This document shows, one piece after another, positions 6,850 to 13,390 of a DNA stretch of 34,080 nt (the stretch's first letter is position 1; the number at the start of each line of letters is the position of its first letter). The notes beneath the pieces are model-generated. The model was given only the letters and a program-made list of their open reading frames with translations. It had not been told where the DNA came from and did not search any database. Both the position numbers and the translations under genes were made by a program. Source of the DNA: a virus; the IMG/VR virus record IMGVR_UViG_3300047462_000332, positions 1-34,080 of that record, one strand, 5' to 3'.

Positions 6850-7493
6850 GCGTCGGCGCCGGTCGAACCGAACAGCCAGTCGCCCCAGTTTATCGCCTGC
6901 TCGATCGTGTAGCGGGCCGGGATGCAGTGCTGATAGCTGACCTCGTCGCCGAAGCTGATGTCCCAGTACTGGTTCGGGACGTCGTCCTCGGCGATCGTCA
7001 CCGGCTCCTTGGCGCCCTCCGGTGTCACCGTCTGGCCGCGAAAGCAGCCAGGGTTCATCGGCCAGCGGCCCGCGTTCGCGACCCCGTTCGCGCCGGCAAA
7101 CCGGTAGGTCGCGGCGCCCGCGTTTGCGCCGATGCGTTGATGAAGAACCACATCAAGATAGATTTGCATGTCATTGGCGTGCGCGATCGCTACTAGGCGG
7201 CGCAGGCTTTCGAACGTGCCGTAGCGTGTCGGCACCGATCCCTGCTGGTCCTTTGATCCCTGGTCGTACGGGTCGAACACGCCGTAGCCGTCACACCCGG
7301 CGCCGTTGCCGCCCTGCGCCTTGCCGCTCGGAGGGAGCTGGATCGCCTTGAAGCCGATCTGCCGGAGCTCGTGCAGCTGCGTCGCCAGCCAGTCCCACAG
7401 ATAGGGTGCAGGCGGATCGCTGGTCGGGCATGGTACGGTCGCGTTCCCGTCAGCCGTCGGGAACCGGCCCCAGGCAATCAGTGCAACGCCCAT
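6795..7493 (-). CDS. Alpha-amylase N-terminal fragment (GH13)
   Basis: ATG 7493 has AGGAG eight bases upstream. The fragment has the barrel phrases QIGFKAIQLPPSGKAQGG (about 45-62), CDGYGVFDPYDQGSKDQQGS (67-86) and TRYGTFESLRRLVAIAHAND (89-108). Region I is DVVLHQRIG at 114-122, in place of the common DxxxNH. These are hallmarks of GH13 enzymes that hydrolyse alpha-1,4 glucans. After GSTGAD, which normally leads into the nucleophile motif (R-x-D), the frame runs into unrelated residues (AWRASSPTPS) and stops. There is no signal peptide. The first gene of the minus-strand cassette, it reads away from the divergent region at 7494-7591. Confidence 0.65.
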   Translation of the reverse strand: MGVALIAWGRFPTADGNATVPCPTSDPPAPYLWDWLATQLHELRQIGFKAIQLPPSGKAQGGNGAGCDGYGVFDPYDQGSKDQQGSVPTRYGTFESLRRLVAIAHANDMQIYLDVVLHQRIGANAGAATYRFAGANGVANAGRWPMNPGCFRGQTVTPEGAKEPVTIAEDDVPNQYWDISFGDEVSYQHCIPARYTIEQAINWGDWLFGSTGADAWRASSPTPSISTAPARS

Positions 7494-7591
7494 GCGGTGA
7501 TCTCCTGCTGATGACGCCGCGGAAATGAATGCGGCGTTGCACGTATCGCAGCTTTGTGCGAAATCGAAAATGCCTCATCGGGGACATTCTC
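7494..7591. promoter_or_regulatory. Divergent intergenic region with a 7-bp inverted repeat
   Basis: This stretch separates the minus-strand cassette from the plus-strand run, so promoters in both directions are expected. An inverted repeat, ACGCCGC (7514-7520) and GCGGCGT (7531-7537), flanks a 10-base loop and could be an operator or RNA hairpin. TTGCAC at 7537-7542 could be a -35 element, but no convincing -10 follows at the usual spacing. Confidence 0.35.
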
Positions 7592-7825
7592 GTGTCAGAC
7601 CTGCCAACGTTTGCGCAGCGGCTCTCCGACCTCGGGCCTCAGTTCGAGGCCGAGTTATGCGCACTTATCCGGAACGCGAGCAGCCTCGGCGTCAGCCAGC
7701 GCGACCGCGATTTCCTCGGCGATCTGAACCGGCGTCTCACTAAATGGGGGCGCCGTACGATCATCGATCACCGCCAGGTTGACCGTATCCAGCGCATCAG
7801 GGCCGGGACGTGTGGTCCGCGGTAG
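7592..7825 (+). CDS. Hypothetical small helical protein, 77 aa
   Basis: GTG 7592 is chosen because GGGGAC lies eight bases upstream. An in-frame ATG at 7529 would extend the product by 21 basic residues into the divergent regulatory region. The protein is predicted helical: LPTFAQRLSDLGPQFEAEL, then FLGDLNRRLTKWG and IIDHRQVDRIQRIR. The end resembles short phage and primase-associated helical proteins with a final KQ/RQ-x-x-x-L/I-x-x-I motif; that is only an impression. The next gene starts eight bases after its stop. Confidence 0.5.
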   Translation: MSDLPTFAQRLSDLGPQFEAELCALIRNASSLGVSQRDRDFLGDLNRRLTKWGRRTIIDHRQVDRIQRIRAGTCGPR

Positions 7826-7832
7826 ACCGCAA

Positions 7833-8192
7833 ATGCCTGCGAAGCGCGGCCGACCACCAAAGGCCGTGCTTCCGAAGAAGCGCGGCCGTCCGCCGAAGAC
7901 AATCACCAAGAAGGTGGGTCGACCGCCTGGCCGGCCGCCGGCGAAGAAGCGCGGCCGTCCGCCGAAGGCCAAGCCGCTTCCATGCTGGCGCGAGGTGCCA
8001 AGCGCGGAAAACGGCCTGGTGCGGCCGCTCGACGATGTCGGCGGTGACGAGAGCTTCGGCGTGACGCTGAATGGGCAGGAACATGTGTTTTCGATGGAGC
8101 AGGTGCTGCGGCTTGCCCACGCGCTGATCCTGGTCTGCGTCGACCGTCGCGAGATCAATTTCCTTGAGGCGGATCCCAATGACTGGGACTGA
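7833..8192 (+). CDS. AT-hook DNA-binding protein, 119 aa
   Basis: From ATG 7833 the N-terminal 45 residues carry repeated AT-hook cores: KRGRPPK at 4-10, KRGRPPK at 17-22, VGRPPGRPP at 28-36 and KRGRPPK at 39-45. AT-hooks insert R-G-R-P into the minor groove of A/T-rich DNA. The C-terminal part (about 50-119) is a separate acidic domain (LDDVGGDESFGVTLNGQEHV, then RLAHALILVCVDRREINFLE). The two-part layout suggests a DNA-binding tail on a small protein-interaction domain, perhaps a nucleoid-type or silencing factor. A TTG start at 7779 is possible but would overlap the preceding gene. Confidence 0.65.
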   Translation: MPAKRGRPPKAVLPKKRGRPPKTITKKVGRPPGRPPAKKRGRPPKAKPLPCWREVPSAENGLVRPLDDVGGDESFGVTLNGQEHVFSMEQVLRLAHALILVCVDRREINFLEADPNDWD

Positions 8193-8202
8193 GGCGACCA
8201 GC

Positions 8203-8391
8203 ATGACGGACCACACCGCAGTCTTTTGCGTTGTGTGCCAGGCCAAGCCGGGTCAGGCCTGCCGGTCGTGGGGTTCGCGTGTGCCGCTGGCGATCGGTCA
8301 CGCGCATCGGTGGATCGCCGCGCGTCAGAAGGAAAGGGAAGATCATGAGCGAAACGTTAGAGCGGCCGCTACCGGCGCTACCCGTCATTGA
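8203..8391 (+). CDS. Short zinc-binding protein, 62 aa
   Basis: ATG 8203 follows the previous stop by ten bases with GAGG about nine bases upstream; in-frame ATGs at 8164 and 8179 overlap the preceding gene. The pattern FCVVCQAKPGQACRSWGS followed by GHAHRW gives Cys9, Cys12, Cys20, His33 and His35. This matches the small zinc-finger proteins common in phages (C-x2-C-x-A-x-P-G-x-x-C, then H). They are thought to bind nucleic acid. The rest is a basic, Ala-rich helix. Confidence 0.6.
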   Translation: MTDHTAVFCVVCQAKPGQACRSWGSRVPLAIGHAHRWIAARQKEREDHERNVRAAATGATRH

Positions 8392-8410
8392 GCCGGGTGG
8401 TACGCCGTGA
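8345..8410 (+). CDS. Possible 21-residue leader peptide
   Basis: ATG 8345 sits behind an unusually good ribosome site (AAGGAAAGGGAAG, 4-14 bases upstream). The frame reads MSETLERPLPALPVIEPGGT and P, then TGA at 8408-8410, overlapping the GTG of the next gene (GTGA at 8407-8410). It overlaps the end of the zinc-protein gene in another frame. It may mainly deliver ribosomes to the downstream GTG start by coupling. Confidence 0.35.
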   Translation: MSETLERPLPALPVIEPGGTP

Positions 8411-8826
8411 GCCTCGGCACGATCGGCGTGCTGAATGTCGGCGCCGGCGACACCAAGCTCGTCTTCGATCCCAGCAATCCAATCGAGCTCATCCGCAGCC
8501 GGCGCATCGTCACCGACATGCTCCGGCGCGGCTACGCGCTCCTGATCGAAGTGCCCGACGGGAACGGCGGCAAGCGCACCACGCGCGTCCGCGAGTTCGA
8601 CGAGAGCGCCGGCGAATACATCATCGCGGATTTCGATCCGGAAGTGGCAGCCAAGGCGGACAGCACCGATGAAGAAACGCACGAAGGGGCAGCTGCGACA
8701 GGCCCAGGCGAGGTCGCTGCGCAAGAAGCTGCGAGCGAAGCAAGACCGAAGACACGCGGCAGGCCTCGCCGCGTCGACGCCGCCAGCGTCAGCGGAATCG
8801 CCGTCGCTCGAACGGCGGGCGGATAA
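8407..8826 (+). CDS. Hypothetical phage protein, 139 aa
   Basis: It starts at GTG 8407, overlapping the stop of the 21-residue frame. Residues 1-85 form a compact-looking domain (GTIGVLNVGAGDTKLVFDPS, RRIVTDMLRRGYALLIEV, TTRVREFDESAGEYIIADFD). The tail is acidic, then basic, and contains KTRGRPRR, similar to an AT-hook core. Its last 158 bases overlap the next gene in a different frame. It lies two genes upstream of the terminase, where phages often carry small conserved unknowns. Confidence 0.55.
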   Translation: MSLGTIGVLNVGAGDTKLVFDPSNPIELIRSRRIVTDMLRRGYALLIEVPDGNGGKRTTRVREFDESAGEYIIADFDPEVAAKADSTDEETHEGAAATGPGEVAAQEAASEARPKTRGRPRRVDAASVSGIAVARTAGG

Positions 8827-9526
8827 GCTCCGCCAGCTCGAGGCGTTCGACGGCTACGCGCAGCTGCGCAACAAGCTGTTTGCCCTGTCTCAGGACCGCA
8901 GAGAATGGGCAGGATACCCGATGCCGCTGGCGGACATGCGCCTGGTCATCGAGCCGACCTATCCGCGCGCCAGGGCGCTGATGGAGCTGGGCAAAAAGGT
9001 CGAGGAGGACGCCGAGTTCAACGGCGCGAAGGTTCGCAACATCTTCTGGTCGTGGCGCTGGCGGGCGAAGATCGCCATCTGGGAGCTGAACGGCAAGATC
9101 GAGTGGGGTCCGGTTTCCAGCGTCAACCAGTCCGGCATGCTGATGGAAACAATCAGCGCGAGCGACGCATGGGGGATCGAGCAGGAGGCCGCCGCGCTGC
9201 AGACGCTGGCCCGTCTGCTGTCCCACCGGCAGATGAAGCAGTATTTGCTGACCGGAATGTTCGTCGAGACCAGCAAGCGCAGCGGCGTCGTTTATATGTT
9301 TCGCAAGCTGCGTCCGACGCTGGCGGTACGCACGCACGACAAGGGATCGCGCATCCTGGCGGCGCTCTGCATGCACCCGATTGGCTACTATCAGGGGACG
9401 TGGGCCGGCGCGATGTGTCCGACCGACGATGTGATCGCGCATTTGATGCTGATGCGCGGCGACGAACACATGCTCTGGCGGCGCTGCCATCAGCACCCCG
9501 CGTACGAAGCGGCCGCAGGGCCCTAG
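8669..9526 (+). CDS. Conserved-type phage protein upstream of terminase, 285 aa
   Basis: It starts at ATG 8669 inside the preceding gene. The first 40 residues are very basic (MKKRTKGQLRQAQARSLRKK). The core has ordered phrases: GYPMPLADMRLVIEPTYPRA, GAKVRNIFWSWRWRAKIAIW, SHRQMKQYLLTGMFVETS, MFRKLRPTLAVRTHDKG, CMHPIGYYQGTWAGAMCPTD and DDVIAHLMLMRGDEH. This reads like a conserved phage protein found near terminases, but I cannot assign a function. By position it could be the small terminase subunit, although there is no clear helix-turn-helix. The stop at 9524-9526 lies nine bases before the terminase start. Confidence 0.6.
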   Translation: MKKRTKGQLRQAQARSLRKKLRAKQDRRHAAGLAASTPPASAESPSLERRADKLRQLEAFDGYAQLRNKLFALSQDRREWAGYPMPLADMRLVIEPTYPRARALMELGKKVEEDAEFNGAKVRNIFWSWRWRAKIAIWELNGKIEWGPVSSVNQSGMLMETISASDAWGIEQEAAALQTLARLLSHRQMKQYLLTGMFVETSKRSGVVYMFRKLRPTLAVRTHDKGSRILAALCMHPIGYYQGTWAGAMCPTDDVIAHLMLMRGDEHMLWRRCHQHPAYEAAAGP

Positions 9527-9535
9527 GATACTAGG

Positions 9536-11248
9536 ATGTTCGCCGCGGCACGCCTCGACCGAGACCGAGCTGGGTTCGCCGACCAGGACCTGGTCAGCCA
9601 TATCCATGCCGCACCCGAGACCGTGCAGATCGAGATCGACCGCAATCTGGTGAAGCGGTTCGGTCTGCGCGCCTTTACGCCGCTCGCCTGGCACACGATT
9701 GAGGGCATAGAGTATCAGCAGAACTGGCACCTCGACGCGATCGCCGAGCACCTGCAGGCGGTCATCATGGGTCAGATCACGCGGCTGATTATCATGGTGC
9801 CTCCAAGGCACATGAAAAGCACGAGCCTCGCCATCATGGCGCCGGCCTACAGCTGGACAATCAAGCCGCATCTGAAATGGCTGTTCGCGTCCTACGCCTT
9901 CAATCTTTCAATCAGGGACAGCAGAAAGTGCCGTCGCGTGCTGACCTCGACCTGGTATCAAAGAAGGTGGGGCGATAAATTCAAATTTGTTCATGACCAG
10001 AACACCAAGATTCGTTTTGAAAACGATAAACAAGGCTACAGACTGGCAACTTCCGTAGACGGACAGCTAACGGGTGAGGGAGGGGACATAATCGCCGTGG
10101 ACGATCCCCACAATGTGCGGGAGGCGGAAAGCGAGGCGACGCGCGAGGCTACGCTGGCCTGGTGGCGGGAGTCTATGAGCTCGCGCCTCAATGATCCGAA
10201 ACGCGGCGCGTTCATTCTCTCCCAGCAACGCGTGCATGTGCGCGACCTGGCCGGCGACGCGATGGCGCGCGAGCAAGGCTGGACGGTGCTGTGCCTGCCG
10301 GCGCGCTACGAAAGCAATCACCCGCAGGTCTATGCGTTCGATCCGCGCAAGACCGATGGCGAGCTGCTCTGGCCGGAGCGCTACGGCGAGAAGGAGCTCA
10401 CGCGCCTGGAGACGGCGCTGGGCGCCTATGCCGCCGCGGCGCAGCTGCAGCAGCGGCCGAGCCCGCGCGAGGGCGGCCATTTCAAGCGGCACTGGTTCGA
10501 CCCGTGGCACGGTCCGCTGCCCGGCGACATGGAATGGGTCCGTGGTCTCGACCTGGCCGCGAGCAAGAAGAAGATCACCAAGGCCGATCCGGACTACAGC
10601 GCCTCGGTGCTGATCGGATGGAGCCCCCGCGCGAAATACTGGATCATCGCCCACGCCGAGCGCTATCGCGAATCCCCCGGCGAGCGGAACAAGCGCATCC
10701 TGCATCGCGCCGAGCGCGACGCCGCCGAATTCGGCTACGTGCACATCGAGGTCCCGCAGGATCCCGGCTCCGGCGGTGTCGAGCAGGCGCAGTCGATCGT
10801 CCGGATGCTGGCTGGCTTCAGCGTGCGCGCGGAGCCTGTGACCGGCGACAAGGTCACCCGCGCCGATCCGATCGCCGGCCAGGCGCAGAACGGCAACGTG
10901 CGCTATCTGCCGGACGATCCGGCGCGCGGCCGGGTCTGGAACGACGAGTTCTTCGGCGAGCTGACCAGCTTTCCGACCGGCGCGCATGACGATTACGTCG
11001 ACGCGCTGTCGATCGCCTTCAACAAGCTCACCGGCGGCCGCAGCGGCCTGCTCGACTTCTATGCCGGCCAGATCATCGAGCGCCGCGCCCAGGAGGCGCG
11101 GGAGAAGGCCGAGCGCGAGGCGCTGCGCAGCAAGGGCGTTACCGTTATCGAGCGCCAGGGAATCACCGACCTGGGCGCCATCTACTTCAAGGACGGCAGG
11201 CCGCCGGAGGCCGAGGACGATCCGGCCGACGAGGACGACGAGCCGTGA
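9536..11248 (+). CDS. terL: Phage terminase large subunit
   Basis: A 570-residue ATPase-nuclease that packages DNA into the prohead through the portal. The Walker A-like loop MVPPRHMKSTS is at 87-97, and the Walker B strand with catalytic acid DIIAVDDPHN is at 184-193. The nuclease domain begins GLDLAASKKK at 337-346, and its last metal-binding acids are in GAHDDYVDALSIAFNKL at 482-498. Length and order fit the PPRH-type TerL family used by many siphophages and prophages. The C-terminus is a charged helix and an acidic tail. The stop overlaps the GTG of the next gene. The bases around 9900-10080 are notably AT-richer than the rest of the gene. Confidence 0.92.
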   Translation: MFAAARLDRDRAGFADQDLVSHIHAAPETVQIEIDRNLVKRFGLRAFTPLAWHTIEGIEYQQNWHLDAIAEHLQAVIMGQITRLIIMVPPRHMKSTSLAIMAPAYSWTIKPHLKWLFASYAFNLSIRDSRKCRRVLTSTWYQRRWGDKFKFVHDQNTKIRFENDKQGYRLATSVDGQLTGEGGDIIAVDDPHNVREAESEATREATLAWWRESMSSRLNDPKRGAFILSQQRVHVRDLAGDAMAREQGWTVLCLPARYESNHPQVYAFDPRKTDGELLWPERYGEKELTRLETALGAYAAAAQLQQRPSPREGGHFKRHWFDPWHGPLPGDMEWVRGLDLAASKKKITKADPDYSASVLIGWSPRAKYWIIAHAERYRESPGERNKRILHRAERDAAEFGYVHIEVPQDPGSGGVEQAQSIVRMLAGFSVRAEPVTGDKVTRADPIAGQAQNGNVRYLPDDPARGRVWNDEFFGELTSFPTGAHDDYVDALSIAFNKLTGGRSGLLDFYAGQIIERRAQEAREKAEREALRSKGVTVIERQGITDLGAIYFKDGRPPEAEDDPADEDDEP

Positions 11249-11772
11249 CCGCGACCCGCAAGGAAGTTCCGGCTTGCGTGGCACTCCGCGAACGCCGGCT
11301 GGCGCTGGGCATCGATCTGCAGACGCTGGCCTACGAAACGAAGATCGACGTCGACGTCCTGCGGAAAGTCGAGTCCGGCCGGTGTCGCGCAGCCCACCGG
11401 ATCAGTCGCGTCTCGGCCACGCTGGAAGACCTCGAGAAGATGGCCGCGGCCGAGAAGGCCGCCCAGGAGGCGTGGTCACTACCGGGCTGTGAGAGCTTGG
11501 CGCCGAAGCGCCATGCGATGCTGCGCGCCGCCCAAGAACTACGGGCGCAATCGGAATGGTTGCTCGGCCATTGGCTGCTGGCGTGCCGCCCGTCGCTCGC
11601 GGCGATGCGAAGCGTTTCCTCCGGCGTGGCCGTGCATGCGCTGCGCCGGTCCGTGCCCAGCGGCTGGGATCTGCTGATGGAGGCCGAGCTGGTCGAACAG
11701 TGGGCGATCGACGCTTGGGATGTGACGGGCGTGTTTGATTGGGGACCTGAACCGGGAGACATTTTCGAATGA
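11245..11772 (+). CDS. Helix-turn-helix (XRE-like) protein, 175 aa
   Basis: GTG 11245 overlaps the terminase stop. Residues about 12-63 resemble an XRE/Cro fold: VALRERRLALGIDLQTLAYE, then KIDVDVLRKVESG and SATLEDLEKM. The C-terminal two thirds are helical and Trp-rich (QSEWLLGHWLLACRP, LVEQWAIDAWDVTGVFDWG) with no known motif. It could be a regulator or a DNA-recognition partner of the terminase, given the coupling. The stop overlaps the next ATG (ATGA). Confidence 0.55.
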   Translation: MTATRKEVPACVALRERRLALGIDLQTLAYETKIDVDVLRKVESGRCRAAHRISRVSATLEDLEKMAAAEKAAQEAWSLPGCESLAPKRHAMLRAAQELRAQSEWLLGHWLLACRPSLAAMRSVSSGVAVHALRRSVPSGWDLLMEAELVEQWAIDAWDVTGVFDWGPEPGDIFE

Positions 11773-12080
11773 GCGACGATCCGATGATCCTCGACATCAG
11801 CGATCTGCTGCGATGGAGGCAGGGCGCAAGCAGCGCGATTCTGGAGGTGGTGCAGCTGCAGACGATCGACCGCACGCTGTTCGTCGAGGCGCTGTGCGCG
11901 GCGGCGAGCTTTGCGTCCTCATACGCGGCTTGCTGCCTGACGACCTATCGCGACACCGACCTGGTTCCCACCGAAGAGGCCGCGCGGTTTTTGAAAGGCA
12001 TCCAACACTTCATCGACAGGGCCCTCACCGGCTCGCCGCCAGGGGAAACGCCGCCCTGCGTCGCCGGCGGCGCCGCCTGA
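11769..12080 (+). CDS. Hypothetical protein, 103 aa
   Basis: ATG 11769 overlaps the previous stop. It appears helical, with acidic and hydrophobic residues alternating (MILDISDLLRWRQG, LFVEALCAAASFASSYAACC) and a flexible Gly/Pro/Ala C-terminus. Three Cys are present but unspaced. No motif is recognised. It sits in the coupled run after the terminase. Confidence 0.55.
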   Translation: MSDDPMILDISDLLRWRQGASSAILEVVQLQTIDRTLFVEALCAAASFASSYAACCLTTYRDTDLVPTEEAARFLKGIQHFIDRALTGSPPGETPPCVAGGAA

Positions 12081-12087
12081 GGCTGCC

Positions 12088-12513
12088 GTGCCTGAGCTCT
12101 TCGAAGAGCCTGTCCGGTTCCAGCTGCGCAGCCTGCAGGGCTGCCGTTTCCGCTGCCGCGCGACCGTCGGAAGGTTCGGCGAGAAGCGCGCCTTCCGAGG
12201 CCCGCCGCAGAAGACGGTCCTGCTCCTCGATGTCGTCCAGACCCGCACCGGCCAGAAGCTGACAGACCATGTCTGGTTCACGGTGGGAAAGTGGATGACC
12301 GCCGCGAACGTGCGGCCCGGCGATGTGATCGAGTTCGACGCGACTGTCGGCACCTACATCAAGGGGTATCAGGGGCACCGGGAAGACGTCGAGGATGCGC
12401 CTCCAGTACGCCAGGACTGGCGCCTGGAGCGGCCGACCCGCGTGGTGAATTTGCGCCTGGTGGGGACAGCGCCCGCCCAGCTCGAACTGGTGGCGGATAA
12501 AGCGACGCCATAG
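12088..12513 (+). CDS. OB-fold-like phage protein, 141 aa
   Basis: The likely start is GTG 12088, seven bases after the previous stop. The beta-rich sequence contains KTVLLLDVVQTRTGQKLTDH, VWFTVGKWMTAANVRPGDVI, EFDATVGTYIKGYQG and RLERPTRVVNLRLVG. This is the layout of small OB-fold phage proteins with a conserved WFT-x-x-K-W, G-D-x-I-x-F-D-A and K-G-Y-x-G. Such folds usually bind single-stranded nucleic acid; the binding itself is inferred. Confidence 0.5.
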   Translation: MPELFEEPVRFQLRSLQGCRFRCRATVGRFGEKRAFRGPPQKTVLLLDVVQTRTGQKLTDHVWFTVGKWMTAANVRPGDVIEFDATVGTYIKGYQGHREDVEDAPPVRQDWRLERPTRVVNLRLVGTAPAQLELVADKATP

Positions 12514-12581
12514 CGGCGGGGACCAAGCACGGCGACTGGGTCAGGGCGTGAGCTGCAGCTGACCCAGGAAGGACCGCGTCG
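12511..12581 (+). promoter_or_regulatory. GGGGACCA leader with 9-bp hairpin (before 12582)
   Basis: Right after the stop at 12511-12513 come GGGGACCA (12518-12525) and AGCA. A perfect inverted repeat follows, CTGGGTCAG (12536-12544) and CTGACCCAG (12559-12567), whose 14-base loop contains the palindrome AGCTGCAGCT. The Shine-Dalgarno-like AGGAAGGA directly abuts the hairpin before ATG 12582. One of six leaders of this type. Confidence 0.55.
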
Positions 12582-13271
12582 ATGGCGAACCCCACCGTGA
12601 CCATGATACAGCCGGCCGGCTGGAACAGCGGGGCCGTGGCGCTCTGCCCCAGCGGTGCGACCTACCAGCCCGACGCCTACGGTGTCGTCGCCAACGTGGC
12701 GCAGATCGACATCTCGATCATGGCGTCGCTCGGCTTCCGGGTCCTTGTCGCGCGCGACAATTTCTCCGCGACGACCGACCCCGGCACGTCGAACGATGTG
12801 ACCCAGGATTACGCGCCTGGTTCGCGCTGGATCAACACCACCTCCGGCCGCCTGTGGGTCTGCGTTTCGAACACGGCGAGCGCGGCCGCGTGGATCCCGG
12901 AGGTGGGCACCGGCCTGATCGCCATCCTGCTGGGGGCCAATTTCAACACGACCGCTGACCAGGCGCTGACGATGCTGGTGCTGTCGACCGCCATCTTCCG
13001 GGTGAGCAAGATGACGGTGACGAACGCCAGCGAGTCGCTGACGACCGCCGTCGGCGGCCTTTACGACGCCGCTTCGAAGGGCGGCAACGCCATTGTCGCC
13101 GCCTCTCAGGCTTATTCGGGACTGACCTCTGGGACGGTCGCGCTCGACACGACGCTGAACAAGAACGTGCGCGAGCCGGCCGGCACCAAGCTCTATCTCT
13201 CCCTGTCGACCGCCCAGGGCTCGACCGCGACGGCCGACGTTTATGTGTTCGGCGATTTGTTCTCGCAGTAA
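12582..13271 (+). CDS. Probable virion (decoration or fibre-like) protein, 229 aa
   Basis: From ATG 12582, after a hairpin leader with AGGAAGGA. It is Thr, Ser, Ala and Gly rich with beta-like alternation. GSRWINTTSGRLWVCVSNTA at about 84-103 is the type of phrase seen in phage fibre and head-decoration proteins. The C-terminal half (SLTTAVGGLYDAASKGGNAI, GTKLYLSLSTAQGSTATADV) resembles phage structural proteins that predict a jelly-roll-like fold. It lies between the terminase and portal modules and stands alone, with its own leader and a strong hairpin after it. The exact role is unknown. Confidence 0.5.
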   Translation: MANPTVTMIQPAGWNSGAVALCPSGATYQPDAYGVVANVAQIDISIMASLGFRVLVARDNFSATTDPGTSNDVTQDYAPGSRWINTTSGRLWVCVSNTASAAAWIPEVGTGLIAILLGANFNTTADQALTMLVLSTAIFRVSKMTVTNASESLTTAVGGLYDAASKGGNAIVAASQAYSGLTSGTVALDTTLNKNVREPAGTKLYLSLSTAQGSTATADVYVFGDLFSQ

Positions 13272-13390
13272 CGATCTCAATAAACGCGGCGTCATTACGT
13301 AATGTAGTCGCACCGATACTGTGCCGCTTCTGTCGCGGCACAGTATCGACCGTCTCAATATTGAACAAAGCCGCGTTTTGACTTAGAAGC
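13272..13390. promoter_or_regulatory. Structured intergenic region with nested inverted repeats
   Basis: No gene lies in these 119 bases. They contain: a 12-bp palindrome CATTACGTAATG at 13293-13304; a perfect 14-bp inverted repeat CGATACTGTGCCGC (13314-13327) and GCGGCACAGTATCG (13335-13348) with a 7-base loop; an outer 9-bp pair AAACGCGGC (13282-13290) and GCCGCGTTT (13370-13378) ending in TTTT; and a direct repeat TCTCAATA at 13275-13282 and 13353-13360. The outer stem plus T-run could act as a terminator. The inner repeats could bind a dimeric regulator. Confidence 0.6.
13314..13348. terminator. 14-bp stem hairpin after the virion-like gene
   Basis: A perfect 14-bp stem with a 7-base loop lies 43 bases after the stop of the 12582 gene. 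No U-run follows immediately, so this is either a factor-dependent or processed 3' end, or an operator. The T-run belongs to the outer stem ending at 13379. Confidence 0.4.

Larger units (their letters stand above)
5710..7493 (-). pseudogene. Broken GH13 alpha-amylase gene (whole locus)
   Basis: Two minus-strand frames that overlap at 6795-6849 together cover an alpha-amylase. The N-terminal frame carries the barrel start and region I; the C-terminal frame carries the MAGKLAYAEYFDG segment, the region IV equivalent and domain C. The frame changes exactly where the segment bearing the catalytic nucleophile should be. That segment (roughly 20-25 residues in relatives as I remember them) is missing. 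Region IV reads DNPDTD instead of the usual NHD. The product is unlikely to be an active amylase. The two parts are described separately. Confidence 0.7.
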
